From NCBI GenBank assembly GCA_958510875.1, contig OY294067.1, forward strand, positions 58,726,039-58,790,038: a stretch of DNA of 64,000 nucleotides, given 5' to 3'. Below the pieces are notes generated by a model. That model was not told the DNA's origin. It made no database searches and saw nothing but the letters and a program-made list of their open reading frames with translations. The first letter of the stretch is position 1. Every line of letters begins with the position of its first letter. This stretch comes from Endomychus coccineus. Its lineage: Eukaryota; Arthropoda; Insecta; Coleoptera; Endomychidae. The position numbers and the translations under genes were made by a program. This document shows, one piece after another, positions 37,801 to 52,800 of the stretch.

Positions 37801-40800
37801 AGAAAATTTGTATGTACACGAACTTGCAGAAATCTTCCAATAGTGTTACTCTCTCCAAAATATAGAGAGAATCCAAAAATAAGATCACCTCTTAATTCGA
37901 ATAGTAAATGCTATAGTGTTCTTCCTGTTTGGACCTATAAACGGAGAGGCTGTGATGATATTCTTACGTCATCGTGTCGAGTCATGGATTTTGGTGGTTA
38001 GATTAGTTAGTTCGATTACAATGCAAGTCCGATTAGTTTGCCCGGAGTGGTGGCTGGGTGGCTCTAAGGTGATCCAGTTGTCGGAGTAAATACATGATTA
38101 TACACACATTTCGAAGCTACGTCATATTGCCCATTCGCGAAAATTTCACAGATTACAGCTACAGCACTGCACATTATAAAAATAACAGTCAAGTCAGCTC
38201 AAATAAGTTTTTATTACCATCTGACAGTTATTCAAAAGTCCCGCTCTTTTTCTAGTCCAGACAATGAAGACAAAATATTGGGAAAACCTTGCAAAAACAG
38301 ATGAATGGATCGACTTCGGGATTTAAGAAGGTTAAAGGGGTTGTAGAATGAAATTATCCATTCTTTGCATTTCCAAGTTTTCGGAAAAATATGGAAAACT
38401 CTAGCGGCTAAAGTTTCCAACAAAAGTTATAGCTCGTCTTTGTGACCCTAAATGTTTAATTTGACTGGAGTAATCGATGAAAGTCTGTCAAATTCATGTT
38501 TTTCTGAAAGATTAGTACTAATGATGTTGAAGTAATTTTAATTCATTTCAGCTATGAAATAAAAGAAAATGTATTTATTTATTTACAGGAATTCCTTTTA
38601 TGATTTACAGATATATAATTTTAAATGAAGAGTCAAAATTTAAAGATAGACAATAAATACAAAGGTAGCTTAGAGATTCATCCAAATCCAAAATTTTGTA
38701 TAAAATATTATGTCATAATATTAATACACTAAGAAAGTTCACCACTGTGGACACACTATAACCCTAATATGTCCGAAATAATCACCATTCACCACTAAAA
38801 ATACTACTAAGGACCCTTCAGCTACCATGTTGCCATCATTATAGTAAACGAAAGTAGAAAACAAAATGAACCTGATTATATATACTTTTTGGCTAATAAT
38901 GCAAACAAGATAAATATGGATTTAATAAATACTTTTTCGCTTATGCATTTCCATTCCTTCTAAATTGCCTAGATATTTGCCTGTACTGTATTTTAAAAGA
39001 GATAAATTTTTAGAGAAATATGTTCTGCTAATACTGATTTTTAACGATTCTTCTTCTTTATATTGCAGAATGTTCTTTATAACGAGTCAAAATGTTCCTT
39101 CTACCTTGACCCACATTGCATTTTGAACACGTCCCACAATCCCACAATTTTTTTAATCCATTTAAATTGCTATGAACGGTTTTATCGCACATGTAGAAAA
39201 CAAATTATGGAATTTATTGATTACTAAAGGATGATGAAGAAACCTATGACCTGTATTTCAAATATGTTCTGCTAATACTGATTTTGAACTATTATTCTTC
39301 TTTATATGGCAGAATGTTCTTTATAACGAGTTAAATTATTGTTCCTTCTACTTAGAGCCATATTGCATTTTGAACACGTCCCATAATCAATTTTTTAATT
39401 TCCATTTGAATTGCTATAAACGGTTTTATTGCAAATTTAGAAAACAAATTATGGAATTGATTGATTACTGAAGGATAAGTGAAACCTATGAATTTCATTG
39501 AATTATTTGAAAGTAATGACTCTAATTTGGTTATTTGATTGGGTTCCATTTTCCTATTTTGGTTAAAAGTTAACAGATTTATTGAAGATTTGTCGTTAGC
39601 ATTGTTTGTCGATATTTTCTGAAGTTTCTCAACTTCGTTATTATATTTTTTCTGGCTCAAAGGAACATTTAATAATCTATAAACAAGACTATTGAATGGA
39701 GGCTATTTTATAATTAATTGGTGTGCATGAAACCGCTGAAATATATCTACTTGTTTGAGTAGGTTTTCTGTATATGTCGAATTCCAAATGATGACCATCT
39801 TTGATAATATTATGTCAAAAAAATTAATTAAGTTCTAGTTTCATTTTCAAGATGCTATGTGACTCAAACTAGAAGGAAAATTTTAACTCGTTATAAAGAA
39901 TAATAGTGAAAAATCAGCATAAGCAGAACATATTTTAAATACAGGTCACACCACTTCTCTAAAAATTATATCACTGTTAACACATAGAAGGGACAAATAT
40001 CTATGTAATTTAGAAGGAATGGAAATTTGTTTGAGAAAAGAAATTTAACGAATTCAGATTTATTTCCATCTGAGGATAATCCCTTATTTACCATATTAAT
40101 TCCAAATTAATATTTAAACAGACACATTTTGATTTAGCTTACTCTAAACGCTACTTGGTAGCTGAAAGGTTTTTAGTACTTTAATCGATTTGAACAATTT
40201 AGTCACCATATTATTATTTTGAAACAATAAATTTAATTTAAAAACCATGTCAAAGATATGCTATTAACACACCTTAAAAATTCGGCAAATATTTTAAATG
40301 ATAGCAATTCTGTTGACATGAATGGCGTAGAACTAACAGAGGGAATTCCAGCAGTTTCTACGGGAAAAAATACACAAATATTGGTGACTATCCCAAATAT
40401 AGCAAGAGCGGAAATGAGTTACTCTTAATTAAAATCAAGTATTAACTTCCTACGTTCCAGTATCACGCAAAATCACCTTGATGGTGTAGCCATTTTGGCT
40501 ATTGAGCATGAAATTACTCGTTAGATACTTAAATGTGAAAGAGACAATAAAAAAGTTGCGGAACTAACAGTGAGAAAAAGTTTTAGCGTAGCTGATGTTA
40601 CTTTTCTTCAGTATTTATAAGATATAAAGGTTCTTCTATTATGCAGTAATTTATTCTCTTAATAGCATTCAAAATGCATCTGTTAATAACACTTGGTAAC
40701 TAGAAGAGAAGAATTTATTTCTTCGTCTTGGAATATAATTATGTAATAAGATTTGTGTTGTAATAGTTCGGTATATTCATACTTATCCGTACATTGTCAT

Positions 40801-43800
40801 TTTAGTGATTATTAAAATTAATGGGGAATATTGATAGTAGCTTTTTATTTGAAAAAAACATTTATTTGCTAATATATTGAGATTGAGACGTGAATTTTGC
40901 AATGACCGTGAATATTTAAGTCGGTAGTTCATTATATGTGAACCTTGTTTAATAGATTTTATTTATTTATTGAGAAGATAGTTATATTATATTATGTAAA
41001 TTGTGCATATATATTTTCCTGCGAGGTCAGTTTTAGATCTCAAGTTTTACATTCATGTCTGAGCTTAATACATTCTCGTTTTTGTAAATATATTATTTTG
41101 AGCATTTCCACATATACAGTGAAACCTGGTTAATTGGGATCTCAAGGGACCAAGATATATGTACTAATTATTGAGGGTTTCGAATAATCCAGTTTTGCAA
41201 TTAAGCAGGTTTAAAATTATAGTTGTATCATTTACAGAGGTCGAAATGTGCCGTTATTCCATTTTTAGAGGTGGAAATGTTAATAATCATAATCTGATAG
41301 AAGTTTTAATTTTTCAGATACTGATAACTTTTAATATTTACGTTTGGACTTTTTGTACACTTTTATTCCCTTGTTTTTAGGTCAAAACCTGAGATAGTAC
41401 TGACAAACAAAGCATGCGCGAAAGACGACGCGAAATGTAAACAAACATGTCAAAACGTGTTAAAACCTGATTAATTTGTCTCACTTATACAGGACCTCAT
41501 TGCAACTCTCAATAATAGAGGTCTCACTTATCCAGGTCCCACTTAACCAGGTTCCACTGTACATATAACTTTTTACCTGTTAAGACCTTAATGTTTTCAA
41601 AAATTTGTATACATATATAATCAATTTTTGAACCGTAACTATTTTCAAAATGTTAGTGGAATATGTCCTCCCTGCTAGTATAGCATAAAAGGCAGTTGTT
41701 GGGGGGTTAATGTTTAAGATATTCTTAAATAAGTATAAAAGTCTGTTTTATATCGCACTTCGGTGTTGAAACTAGTAACGTTTTCATGTTATTATTAAAA
41801 GTGATTCAAAAACAAAGTAATTGTTCTTTCATCGAATCATCAATTATCATAAAATAACCATCTCATTTTCCAATTATTTATATGATGATTCCAGTTCCAG
41901 TCTGGAACTACTAACTTCGAAATGTACGGTTTTATTATAATTTAAAACCATTTATTTGCTAATATATTGAGATTGAGACGTGAATTTTGCAATGACCGTG
42001 AATATTTAAATCGGTAGTTCATTATATGTGAACCTTGTTTAATAGATTTTATTTATTTATTGAGAAGATAGCTATATTATATTATGTAAATTGTGCATAT
42101 ATATTTTCCTGCGATATTGAAATATTAATTAGTTCATTATTTCTTTATTATTCTCTTGCCATTATGTCCAGTACTGTTTGCTCTAAAGTGTTGGTATATT
42201 TACATCTAACGTAAAATCAGTTTTCAATTTTTTTGTAAAGGATACCTAAAGGATTATTTCAATAACTACATATATTATCGTTATAAATATTTTTCATTAT
42301 TTAGAATCTATGGGCAATAATTTCTTAGATATTACTATTATACCTCCACCTACCCTACTAGTACAAATTGAAATGTTTGTCAAATTCTTTTATTTGAATT
42401 AAATATTAAATATTCGAGGTCAGTTTTAGATCTCAAGTTTTACATTCATGTCTGAGATTAATACATTCTCGTTTTTGTAAATATATTATTTTGAGCATTT
42501 CCACATATACAGTGAAACCTGGTTAATTGGGATCTCAAGGGACCAAGATATATGTACTAATTATTGAGGGTTTCCAATAATCCAGTTTTGCAATTAAGCA
42601 GGTTTAAAATTATAGTTGTCTCATTTACAGAGGTCGAAATGTGCCGTTATTCCATTTTTAGAGGTGGAAATGTTAATAATCATAATCTGATAGAAGTTTT
42701 AATTTTTCAGATACTGATAACGTTTTATATTTACGTTTGGACATTTTGTACACTTTTATTCCCTTGTTTTTAGGTCAAAACCTGAGATAGTACTGACAAA
42801 CAAAGCATGCGCGAAAGACGACGCGAAATGTAAACAAACATGTCAAAACGTGTTAAAACCTGATTAATTTGTCTCACTTATACAGGACCTCATTGCAACT
42901 CTCAATAATAGAGGTCTCACTTATCCAGGTCCCACTTAACCAGGTTCCACTGTACATATAACTTTTTACCTGTTAAGACCTTAATGTTTTCAAAAATTTG
43001 TATACATATATAATCAATTTTTGAACCGTAACTATTTTCAAAATGTTAGTGGAATATGTCCTCCCTGCTAGTATAGCATAAAAGGCAGTTGTTGGGGGGT
43101 TAATGTTTAAGATATTCTTAAATAAGTATAAAAGTCTGTTTTATATCGCACTTCGGTGTTGAAACTAGTAACGTTTTCATGTTATTATTAAAAGTGATTC
43201 AAAAACAAAGTAATTGTTCTTTCATCGAATCATCAATTATCATAAAATAACCATCTCATTTTCCAATTATTTATATGATGATTCCAGTTCCAGTCTGGAA
43301 CTACTAACTTCGAAATGTACGGTTTTATTATAATTTAAAACCATTTATTTGCTAATATATTGAGATTGAGACGTGAATTTTGCAATGACCGTGAATATTT
43401 AAATCGGTAGTTCATTATATGTGAACCTTGTTTAATAGATTTTATTTATTTATTGAGAAGATAGCTATATTATATTATGTAAATTGTGCATATATATTTT
43501 CCTGCGATATTGAAATAATAATTAGTTCATTATTTCTTTATTATTCTCTTGCCATTATGTCCAGTACTGTTTGCTCTAAAGTGTTGGTATATTTACATCT
43601 AACGTAAAATCAGTTTTCAATTTTTTTGTAAAGGATACCTAAAGGATTATTTCAATAACTACATATATTATCGTTATAAATATTTTTCATTATTTAGAAT
43701 CTATGGGCAATAATTTCTTAGATATTACTATTATACCTCCACCTACCCTACTAGTACAAATTGAAATGTTTGTCAAATTCTTTTATTTGAATTAAATATT

Positions 43801-46800
43801 AAATATTCGAGGTCAGTTTTAGATCTCAAGTTTTACATTCATGTCTGAGATTAATACATTCTCGTTTTTGTAAATATATTATTTTGAGCATTTCCACATA
43901 TACAGTGAAACCTGGTTAATTGGGATCTCAAGGGACCAAGATATATGTACTAATTATTGAGGGTTTCCAATAATCCAGTTTTGCAATTAAGCAGGTTTGA
44001 AATTATAGTTGTCTCATTTACAGAGGTCGAAATGTGCCGTTATTCCATTTTTAGAGGTGGAAATGTTAATAATCATAATCTGATAGAAGTTTTAATTTTT
44101 CAGATACTGATAACGTTTTATATTTACGTTTGGACATTTTGTACACTTTTATTCCCTTGTTTTTAGGTCAAAACCTGAGATAGTACTGACAAACAAAGCA
44201 TGCGCGAAAGACGACGCGAAATGTAAACAAACATGTCAAAACGTGTTAAAACCTGATTAATTTGTCTCACTTATACAGGACCTCATTGCAACTCTCAATA
44301 ATAGAGGTCTCACTTATCCAGGTCCCACTTAACCAGGTTCCACTGTACATATAACTTTTTACCTGTTAAGACCTTAATGTTTTCAAAAATTTGTATACAT
44401 ATATAATCAATTTTTGAACCGTAACTATTTTCAAAATGTTAGTGGAATATGTCCTCCCTGCTAGTATAGCATAAAAGGCAGTTGTTGGGGGGTTAATGTT
44501 TAAGATATTCTTAAATAAGTATAAAAGTCTGTTTTATATCGCACTTCGGTGTTGAAACTAGTAACGTTTTCATGTTATTATTAAAAGTGATTCAAAAACA
44601 AAGTAATTGTTCTTTCATCGAATCATCAATTATCATAAAATAACCATCTCATTTTCCAATTATTTATATGATGATTCCAGTTCCAGTCTGGAACTACTAA
44701 CTTCGAAATGTACGGTTTTATTATAATTTAAAACCATTTATTTGCTAATATATTGAGATTGAGACGTGAATTTTGCAATGACCGTGAATATTTAAATCGG
44801 TAGTTCATTATATGTGAACCTTGTTTAATAGATTTTATTTATTTATTGAGAAGATAGCTATATTATATTATGTAAATTGTGCATATATATTTTCCTGCGA
44901 TATTGAAATAATAATTAGTTCATTATTTCTTTATTATTCTCTTGCCATTATGTCCAGTACTGTTTGCTCTAAAGTGTTGGTATATTTACATCTAACGTAA
45001 AATCAGTTTTCAATTTTTTTGTAAAGGATACCTAAAGGATTATTTCAATAACTACATATATTATCGTTATAAATATTTTTCATTATTTAGAATCTATGGG
45101 CAATAATTTCTTAGATATTACTATTATACCTCCACCTACCCTACTAGTACAAATTGAAATGTTTGTCAAATTCTTTTATTTGAATTAAATATTAAATATT
45201 CGAGGTCAGTTTTAGATCTCAAGTTTTACATTCATGTCTGAGATTAATACATTCTCGTTTTTGTAAATATATTATTTTGAGCATTTCCACATATACAGTG
45301 AAACCTGGTTAATTGGGATCTCAAGGGACCAAGATATATGTACTAATTATTGAGGGTTTCCAATAATCCAGTTTTGCAATTAAGCAGGTTTAAAATTATA
45401 GTTGTCTCATTTACAGAGGTCGAAATGTGCCGTTATTCCATTTTTAGAGGTGGAAATGTTAATAATCATAATCTGATAGAAGTTTTAATTTTTCAGATAC
45501 TGATAACGTTTTATATTTACGTTTGGACATTTTGTACACTTTTATTCCCTTGTTTTTAGGTCAAAACCTGAGATAGTACTGACAAACAAAGCATGCGCGA
45601 AAGACGACGCGAAATGTAAACAAACATGTCAAAACGTGTTAAAACCTGATTAATTTGTCTCACTTATACAGGACCTCATTGCAACTCTCAATAATAGAGG
45701 TCTCACTTATCCAGGTCCCACTTAACCAGGTTCCACTGTACATATAACTTTTTACCTGTTAAGACCTTAATGTTTTCAAAAATTTGTATACATATATAAT
45801 CAATTTTTGAACCGTAACTATTTTCAAAATGTTAGTGGAATATGTCCTCCCTGCTAGTATAGCATAAAAGGCAGTTGTTGGGGGGTTAATGTTTAAGATA
45901 TTCTTAAATAAGTATAAAAGTCTGTTTTATATCGCACTTCGGTGTTGAAACTAGTAACGTTTTCATGTTATTATTAAAAGTGATTCAAAAACAAAGTAAT
46001 TGTTCTTTCATCGAATCATCAATTATCATAAAATAACCATCTCATTTTCCAATTATTTATATGATGATTCCAGTTCCAGTCTGGAACTACTAACTTCGAA
46101 ATGTACGGTTTTATTATAATTTAAAACCATTTATTTGCTAATATATTGAGATTGAGACGTGAATTTTGCAATGACCGTGAATATTTAAATCGGTAGTTCA
46201 TTATATGTGAACCTTGTTTAATAGATTTTATTTATTTATTGAGAAGATAGCTATATTATATTATGTAAATTGTGCATATATATTTTCCTGCGATATTGAA
46301 ATAATAATTAGTTCATTATTTCTTTATTATTCTCTTGCCATTATGTCCAGTACTGTTTGCTCTAAAGTGTTGGTATATTTACATCTAACGTAAAATCAGT
46401 TTTCAATTTTTTTGTAAAGGATACCTAAAGGATTATTTCAATAACTACATATATTATCGTTATAAATATTTTTCATTATTTAGAATCTATGGGCAATAAT
46501 TTCTTAGATATTACTATTATACCTCCACCTACCCTACTAGTACAAATTGAAATGTTTGTCAAATTCTTTTATTTGAATTAAATATTAAATATTCGAGGTC
46601 AGTTTTAGATCTCAAGTTTTACATTCATGTCTGAGATTAATACATTCTCGTTTTTGTAAATATATTATTTTGAGCATTTCCACATATACAGTGAAACCTG
46701 GTTAATTGGGATCTCAAGGGACCAAGATATATGTACTAATTATTGAGGGTTTCCAATAATCCAGTTTTGCAATTAAGCAGGTTTAAAATTATAGTTGTCT

Positions 46801-49800
46801 CATTTACAGAGGTCGAAATGTGCCGTTATTCCATTTTTAGAGGTGGAAATGTTAATAATCATAATCTGATAGAAGTTTTAATTTTTCAGATACTGATAAC
46901 GTTTTATATTTACGTTTGGACATTTTGTACACTTTTATTCCCTTGTTTTTAGGTCAAAACCTGAGATAGTACTGACAAACAAAGCATGCGCGAAAGACGA
47001 CGCGAAATGTAAACAAACATGTCAAAACGTGTTAAAACCTGATTAATTTGTCTCACTTATACAGGACCTCATTGCAACTCTCAATAATAGAGGTCTCACT
47101 TATCCAGGTCCCACTTAACCAGGTTCCACTGTACATATAACTTTTTACCTGTTAAGACCTTAATGTTTTCAAAAATTTGTATACATATATAATCAATTTT
47201 TGAACCGTAACTATTTTCAAAATGTTAGTGGAATATGTCCTCCCTGCTAGTATAGCATAAAAGGCAGTTGTTGGGGGGTTAATGTTTAAGATATTCTTAA
47301 ATAAGTATAAAAGTCTGTTTTATATCGCACTTCGGTGTTGAAACTAGTAACGTTTTCATGTTATTATTAAAAGTGATTCAAAAACAAAGTAATTGTTCTT
47401 TCATCGAATCATCAATTATCATAAAATAACCATCTCATTTTCCAATTATTTATATGATGATTCCAGTTCCAGTCTGGAACTACTAACTTCGAAATGTACG
47501 GTTTTATTATAATTTAAAACCATTTATTTGCTAATATATTGAGATTGAGACGTGAATTTTGCAATGACCGTGAATATTTAAATCGGTAGTTCATTATATG
47601 TGAACCTTGTTTAATAGATTTTATTTATTTATTGAGAAGATAGCTATATTATATTATGTAAATTGTGCATATATATTTTCCTGCGATATTGAAATAATAA
47701 TTAGTTCATTATTTCTTTATTATTCTCTTGTCATTATGTCCAGTACTGTTTGCTCTAAAGTGTTGGTATATTTACATCTAACGTAAAATCAGTTTTCAAT
47801 TTTTTTGTAAAGGATACCTAAAGGATTATTTCAATAACTACATATATTATCGTTATAAATATTTTTCATTATTTAGAATCTATGGGCAATAATTTCTTAG
47901 ATATTACTATTATACCTCCACCTACCCTACTAGTACAAATTGAAATGTTTGTCAAATTCTTTTATTTGAATTAAATATTAAATATTCGAGGTCAGTTTTA
48001 GATCTCAAGTTTTACATTCATGTCTGAGATTAATACATTCTCGTTTTTGTAAATATATTATTTTGAGCATTTCCACATATACAGTGAAACCTGGTTAATT
48101 GGGATCTCAAGGGACCAAGATATATGTACTAATTATTGAGGGTTTCCAATAATCCAGTTTTGCAATTAAGCAGGTTTAAAATTATAGTTGTCTCATTTAC
48201 AGAGGTCGAAATGTGCCGTTATTCCATTTTTAGAGGTGGAAATGTTAATAATCATAATCTGATAGAAGTTTTAATTTTTCAGATACTGATAACGTTTTAT
48301 ATTTACGTTTGGACATTTTGTACACTTTTATTCCCTTGTTTTTAGGTCAAAACCTGAGATAGTACTGACAAACAAAGCATGCGCGAAAGACGACGCGAAA
48401 TGTAAACAAACATGTCATAACGTGTTAAAACCTGATTAATTTGTCTCACTTATACAGGTAATTGAGCTACATAGTCTCAATTATAAAGGTAAACATCGAA
48501 AAAGTCGTTATGATAAGTAATATTTGCCATGCCATTTAGATTATATTAATAGTGTGAAATAGTTGAAATGATCTAAATAAAACAGAATATTCATTTTATT
48601 CTAGATATAGGAACTGTGCAGGGGCTACAGAACCTCGGCAAGATTGCTAGGAAGTGTCCAACATGTACCATGCCGTTCGACAAAGGCAAAAAGCGAAGAC
48701 TGATAGATAATTGTGGACACGAACGTTGCTACTCTTGTATGTTCCTTAACGAATCTTGCCCATTATGCCATAGAAGGAATACATCTACTGGTAGGTACCT
48801 ACCTGCATATTTATAAACTATTGAAAAACATACTGTATGTTTAATATGAAACAATGAAATAAAATTAAAGTAAAAATATGTAGATCAAAAGTAAGAAATT
48901 AAAGAAAAATTGATTTAGATATATAATTTTAATATTTTATTACGTAATCCATTTTGCTAGATGTAATATAGTTTGTTAAACCTATATTAAATCTAAATCA
49001 ATCTGCTTTATCCAATTTTCCATTCCACGGTCCTAGTATCTGGAATCATGTTGTGTTGTAGAAAGTTGGACCTGAATCACAGATGTGTCTTTTATACACA
49101 TCATTATTATATCTTGGTACCATAAGTTGTTTTGATGTAAGTGATCTTTCAGCAATGTGTTATATGGCATTTAATTTTGTGAAAGTGCATACGTTTTATT
49201 ATAGATTTTACATAAATTTGCCTTATATTCATTAGATTCGCCTTTTTAGATAACTGTTTTGTTGGATAACGTTTGCTTTTCTTGAGCAGTGGTTGTATTG
49301 TTGTGTAATAAGTAGAGCCCAACATAATATACGATAGTTTAAAATGGATTCTACTAAACCCCGATATACCCAGCTTTTAAAGAGTGAATTTCTCGGAGTT
49401 GATAAATATAAATACACTTCCTAATTTTGCATACTAGATAATGTATGTGGGTAAGACGTTGGTCGAAATACACGCCAAGGTATTTAATATTTTGTTCAGA
49501 TAGTATGAGTTGCTACAGAAACAATTTGTTCTATTTGTATTACACGTTTATTTACGTATTCTTATGCTTTTGATAGTTAGGTAAGCCATCTTCATTCAAT
49601 GCAAAAGTTAGGAACTTGCTCTTGCCTATGTTTAGTGTTAATATGTTATGTTTTATAGTGCTGTTCCCATTTTTCGCTTTCAATTAATAGCACTGTTATC
49701 TGCATAATATATGATTTCCCCCCCAATACCAGTGTTATGAAGTCATCAATGCAAGCATTCAAAATTATAGGTCCATGTACAGAGTCCTTTAGTACTCAAG

Positions 49801-52800
49801 GTTCTATCTTCATCTCGTTGCTTGGTTGTTGACTTATTTCAACTTGTTGAAGCCTTCCCGTGAAATAAAATTCTATTGAATTGTCTAATACTAATCTACC
49901 ACTAGCTGTTGATCGAAATACACAACAAGGTATTTAATATTAGGTTCAGATAGTATTTACAGAGACAATTTAACAGTAATTTAATAGATTGTTATCAAGT
50001 CACTTTTTAATTCCCTCACTATACTTAGTATAGTGTAAAATTTCCCGATTTCCGTGGATATATCCGTTATGAGCATTTTTGAATAGGTCTAGAAAACGGT
50101 CGTTTACACAGGTCTGGAAACTCGAGGTTGTTTCCTATGTGAGCAGTGAGTCCGCTACGCGTCGACTTTCGCGTAGTACCAAAAGACGCAACTTAGGGGA
50201 ATCATAAAAGGCGTCACGTAAGAGTATCATCTTGATCTCTATGAAGAGTATTCTGTGACAAGTGTCAGTTGACTTGTAAACACAATTTTATACGAAAGTT
50301 TTAACGTTCAGATCTCGATAGCGCTTCCGGCTCCGGGATTTTCACGTGGCCTATCGAAATTAGAAGGTTCGAATTGTGTAAAAACACAATTGCATGAACG
50401 AAAGACGTCCTATGTAATTAGCTACGAACGTAATCATTTTGACATATGCATCGAGGAGCTCGCTACGCGTCAGTTAGAGTTTATACTTTTTACCTCGATC
50501 TTGTTCATTCGGGACCGTTTTATGCCCCGTGCGGCCGGAGCCAGTTGTAATAAAGTGTTTTCGGCTATAGGCCGCTAGCTTTTACCCGCTTTGAGTGTAT
50601 TTTAGTAGCTAGAAATTTCCCTTTGGTACATCGCACGTCAGCCGCTAGTAGCTGACAGCTGAGAATACCTCAAACTGTTTTAATTGAATTTTCCTATTTA
50701 ATCGACATTTTGGGCCCGAAACTATGCTATTTAGTTGGCCCCGTTCATAAACTAACGACATGGAGCGAAAACCGCATGCGAAAAGTCCTCGTTAAGACGT
50801 TCTATGTACCGTAAATTTGCACTCTTCTAACTCGCGAGCTACGCTCTCCTCACGTGAACGTCATTCGATTTATCGAAAATTAACCAATTCAAAACAGTTT
50901 TCGACCCAGTTTGGCGCTATCACGACCTTTTAAAAGGTTGAATTCGACAATTTTAAGCTATGCTTAAACGGTTCAAATGGGCATTAGTAACACTGCTTGC
51001 GATTCCGGAAAGAAATCGTTTTACCCCCTCTTGATCCAAGCGCCAGCTGGTGGATGAGCGAGGGACTACGGGTTTCACGACGCGTAAGCGACTCAAGTCA
51101 ACCATAGAGTTTCCAGACCTGTATGTACGACCGTGGTCTAGACTATTTTCGACATGCTGTCTGTGTGTGCGTACGTATGTAGGTACGTACGTACGTTTGT
51201 ATTCCACTGTGGAGATGTTTGCGCCGTTCCTATTGGTCGTATCGATTAAAAATTTTGCGGATCGCTTTAAAGTGGTGTAAATAGAAACTGTATCGTTTTT
51301 GTGCGGTGTACAGTCGTGTTTTTCTGGTTCTAAATATGTATCACACCTATATCTTTAACCTACAGAAGTGTCCAAAATCCCCATTTTATGATTAAAGTCA
51401 TCGATGTGACGCCTGAATCTATTTTATGTCTTTATTCTGTGCAAGTAGTCCTACACTTCTTGATTCTGTGGTACATTTTGATAGTTCATGTGGCAGCTAG
51501 GGTCGGTATGAAAGAAGGTTATATTATAGTGTGAGTAATTGCGAAAGTCAACCTGACAAGCGGTGTCGGTATAAAACATAGAGTTACGAAACACATTATG
51601 TAGACCATTTAAATAAAATTTCAATATACATAGAGTATAATTCAACGGCTTTCATTAGCGGTTTCTAAATCATTTCCAATATATTTGCTGATCCTACAAT
51701 CAGTTAAAGTTTGACCTGCAGGACTGTCGGAAGCTATTTAGCTAACAAAAGTGATGAATTCATAACAGCTTTTTTATATTTGCTAGTGCTGTTTCCGCTT
51801 CCAGGGAAACTGGACCATAATTGCTCATATTGTTTTCATCGTCCTATTTATAAATTGGTATAATAATACCTTTATTTACATGTTTTTGGAAATTCACCAG
51901 AGCTTAGAACCAAATTTATTATTTATGTAGATGGTTTAACTAATAAGTGTGATTGGTGAATACAGAAATTTCATCCGTACTGATTCAGATTTAAATTTTA
52001 TCTTTTTTGTCTCGTTTTGCATTTGTGTAATTTTTTAAAATTAAATTTGATAGGGTTATTCTGTTCGAAAGTTACAGTGCAAATATGATAAAGCAGAGGG
52101 GTGATTTATCAAATTTGCTCCTATCGATAAGTTCCTGTTTGTTTTCCTCAGCTTAAAACTTGAATTTATATTATTGTCTATTGATCATACCTTTGTAGTC
52201 AAATTAAAGTAGATAAACATACAAATCCCAATAACAATATTATTTATAATTACCATTAATTAATATTTTATGTCTAATTTTTAGATGTTACATCACATAA
52301 GTCAATCGAACTGAAAAGCCCTGAAATTTCCCCGTTTGCAGAAACGATATGTAAACGAATAACTAAAATGAAAACGAATGGATCGTTACAGGTAAGTCAA
52401 ACTTCAAACCATATAATATTGTATTCTCTGATTGTCATAATTATTCATTCTTTGAATGGAAACTTGTAGGGATACTCGATACTGTGAAACATATCTATAC
52501 GAATCGTAACAAAAGTATCGATCCCATAAATATTGCAGTAAGCAGTATCGATATTGCCAGTATCGATCCGTTGTTCGATCAGGATATCACTAGATAAAAA
52601 TTGCATAATAATCGGTTTACGTACCTTAAAATTCTCAAGAAAAAGGAAGTAAGGACTTACGGATAGAAAGAACATATTATTATTCTCAAAATCGTTTATT
52701 TTATTTGTAATTTTGAATTTTAATACTTCTTAACAATATAGTTAGTAGTACCTACTTACACAGGAAAAAGTAATCGAAATTTCTAAAATGAAATAATAAG

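Noticed and set aside
41171..48345. Six copies of a 69-codon open frame at exact 1,393-bp spacing
   Set aside because: They are one chance frame inside a MITE, copied with the array; no protein motif, no conservation beyond the DNA identity of the units.
40860..48455. Regular repeats considered as a CRISPR-like array or as tandem genes
   Set aside because: The unit is 1.4 kb of transposon-derived DNA without spacers, in an insect intron.
50390..51280. Several 62- to 84-codon frames within the P-like element
   Set aside because: No THAP or transposase motif; the region has higher GC and many CGs, which makes random open frames longer.
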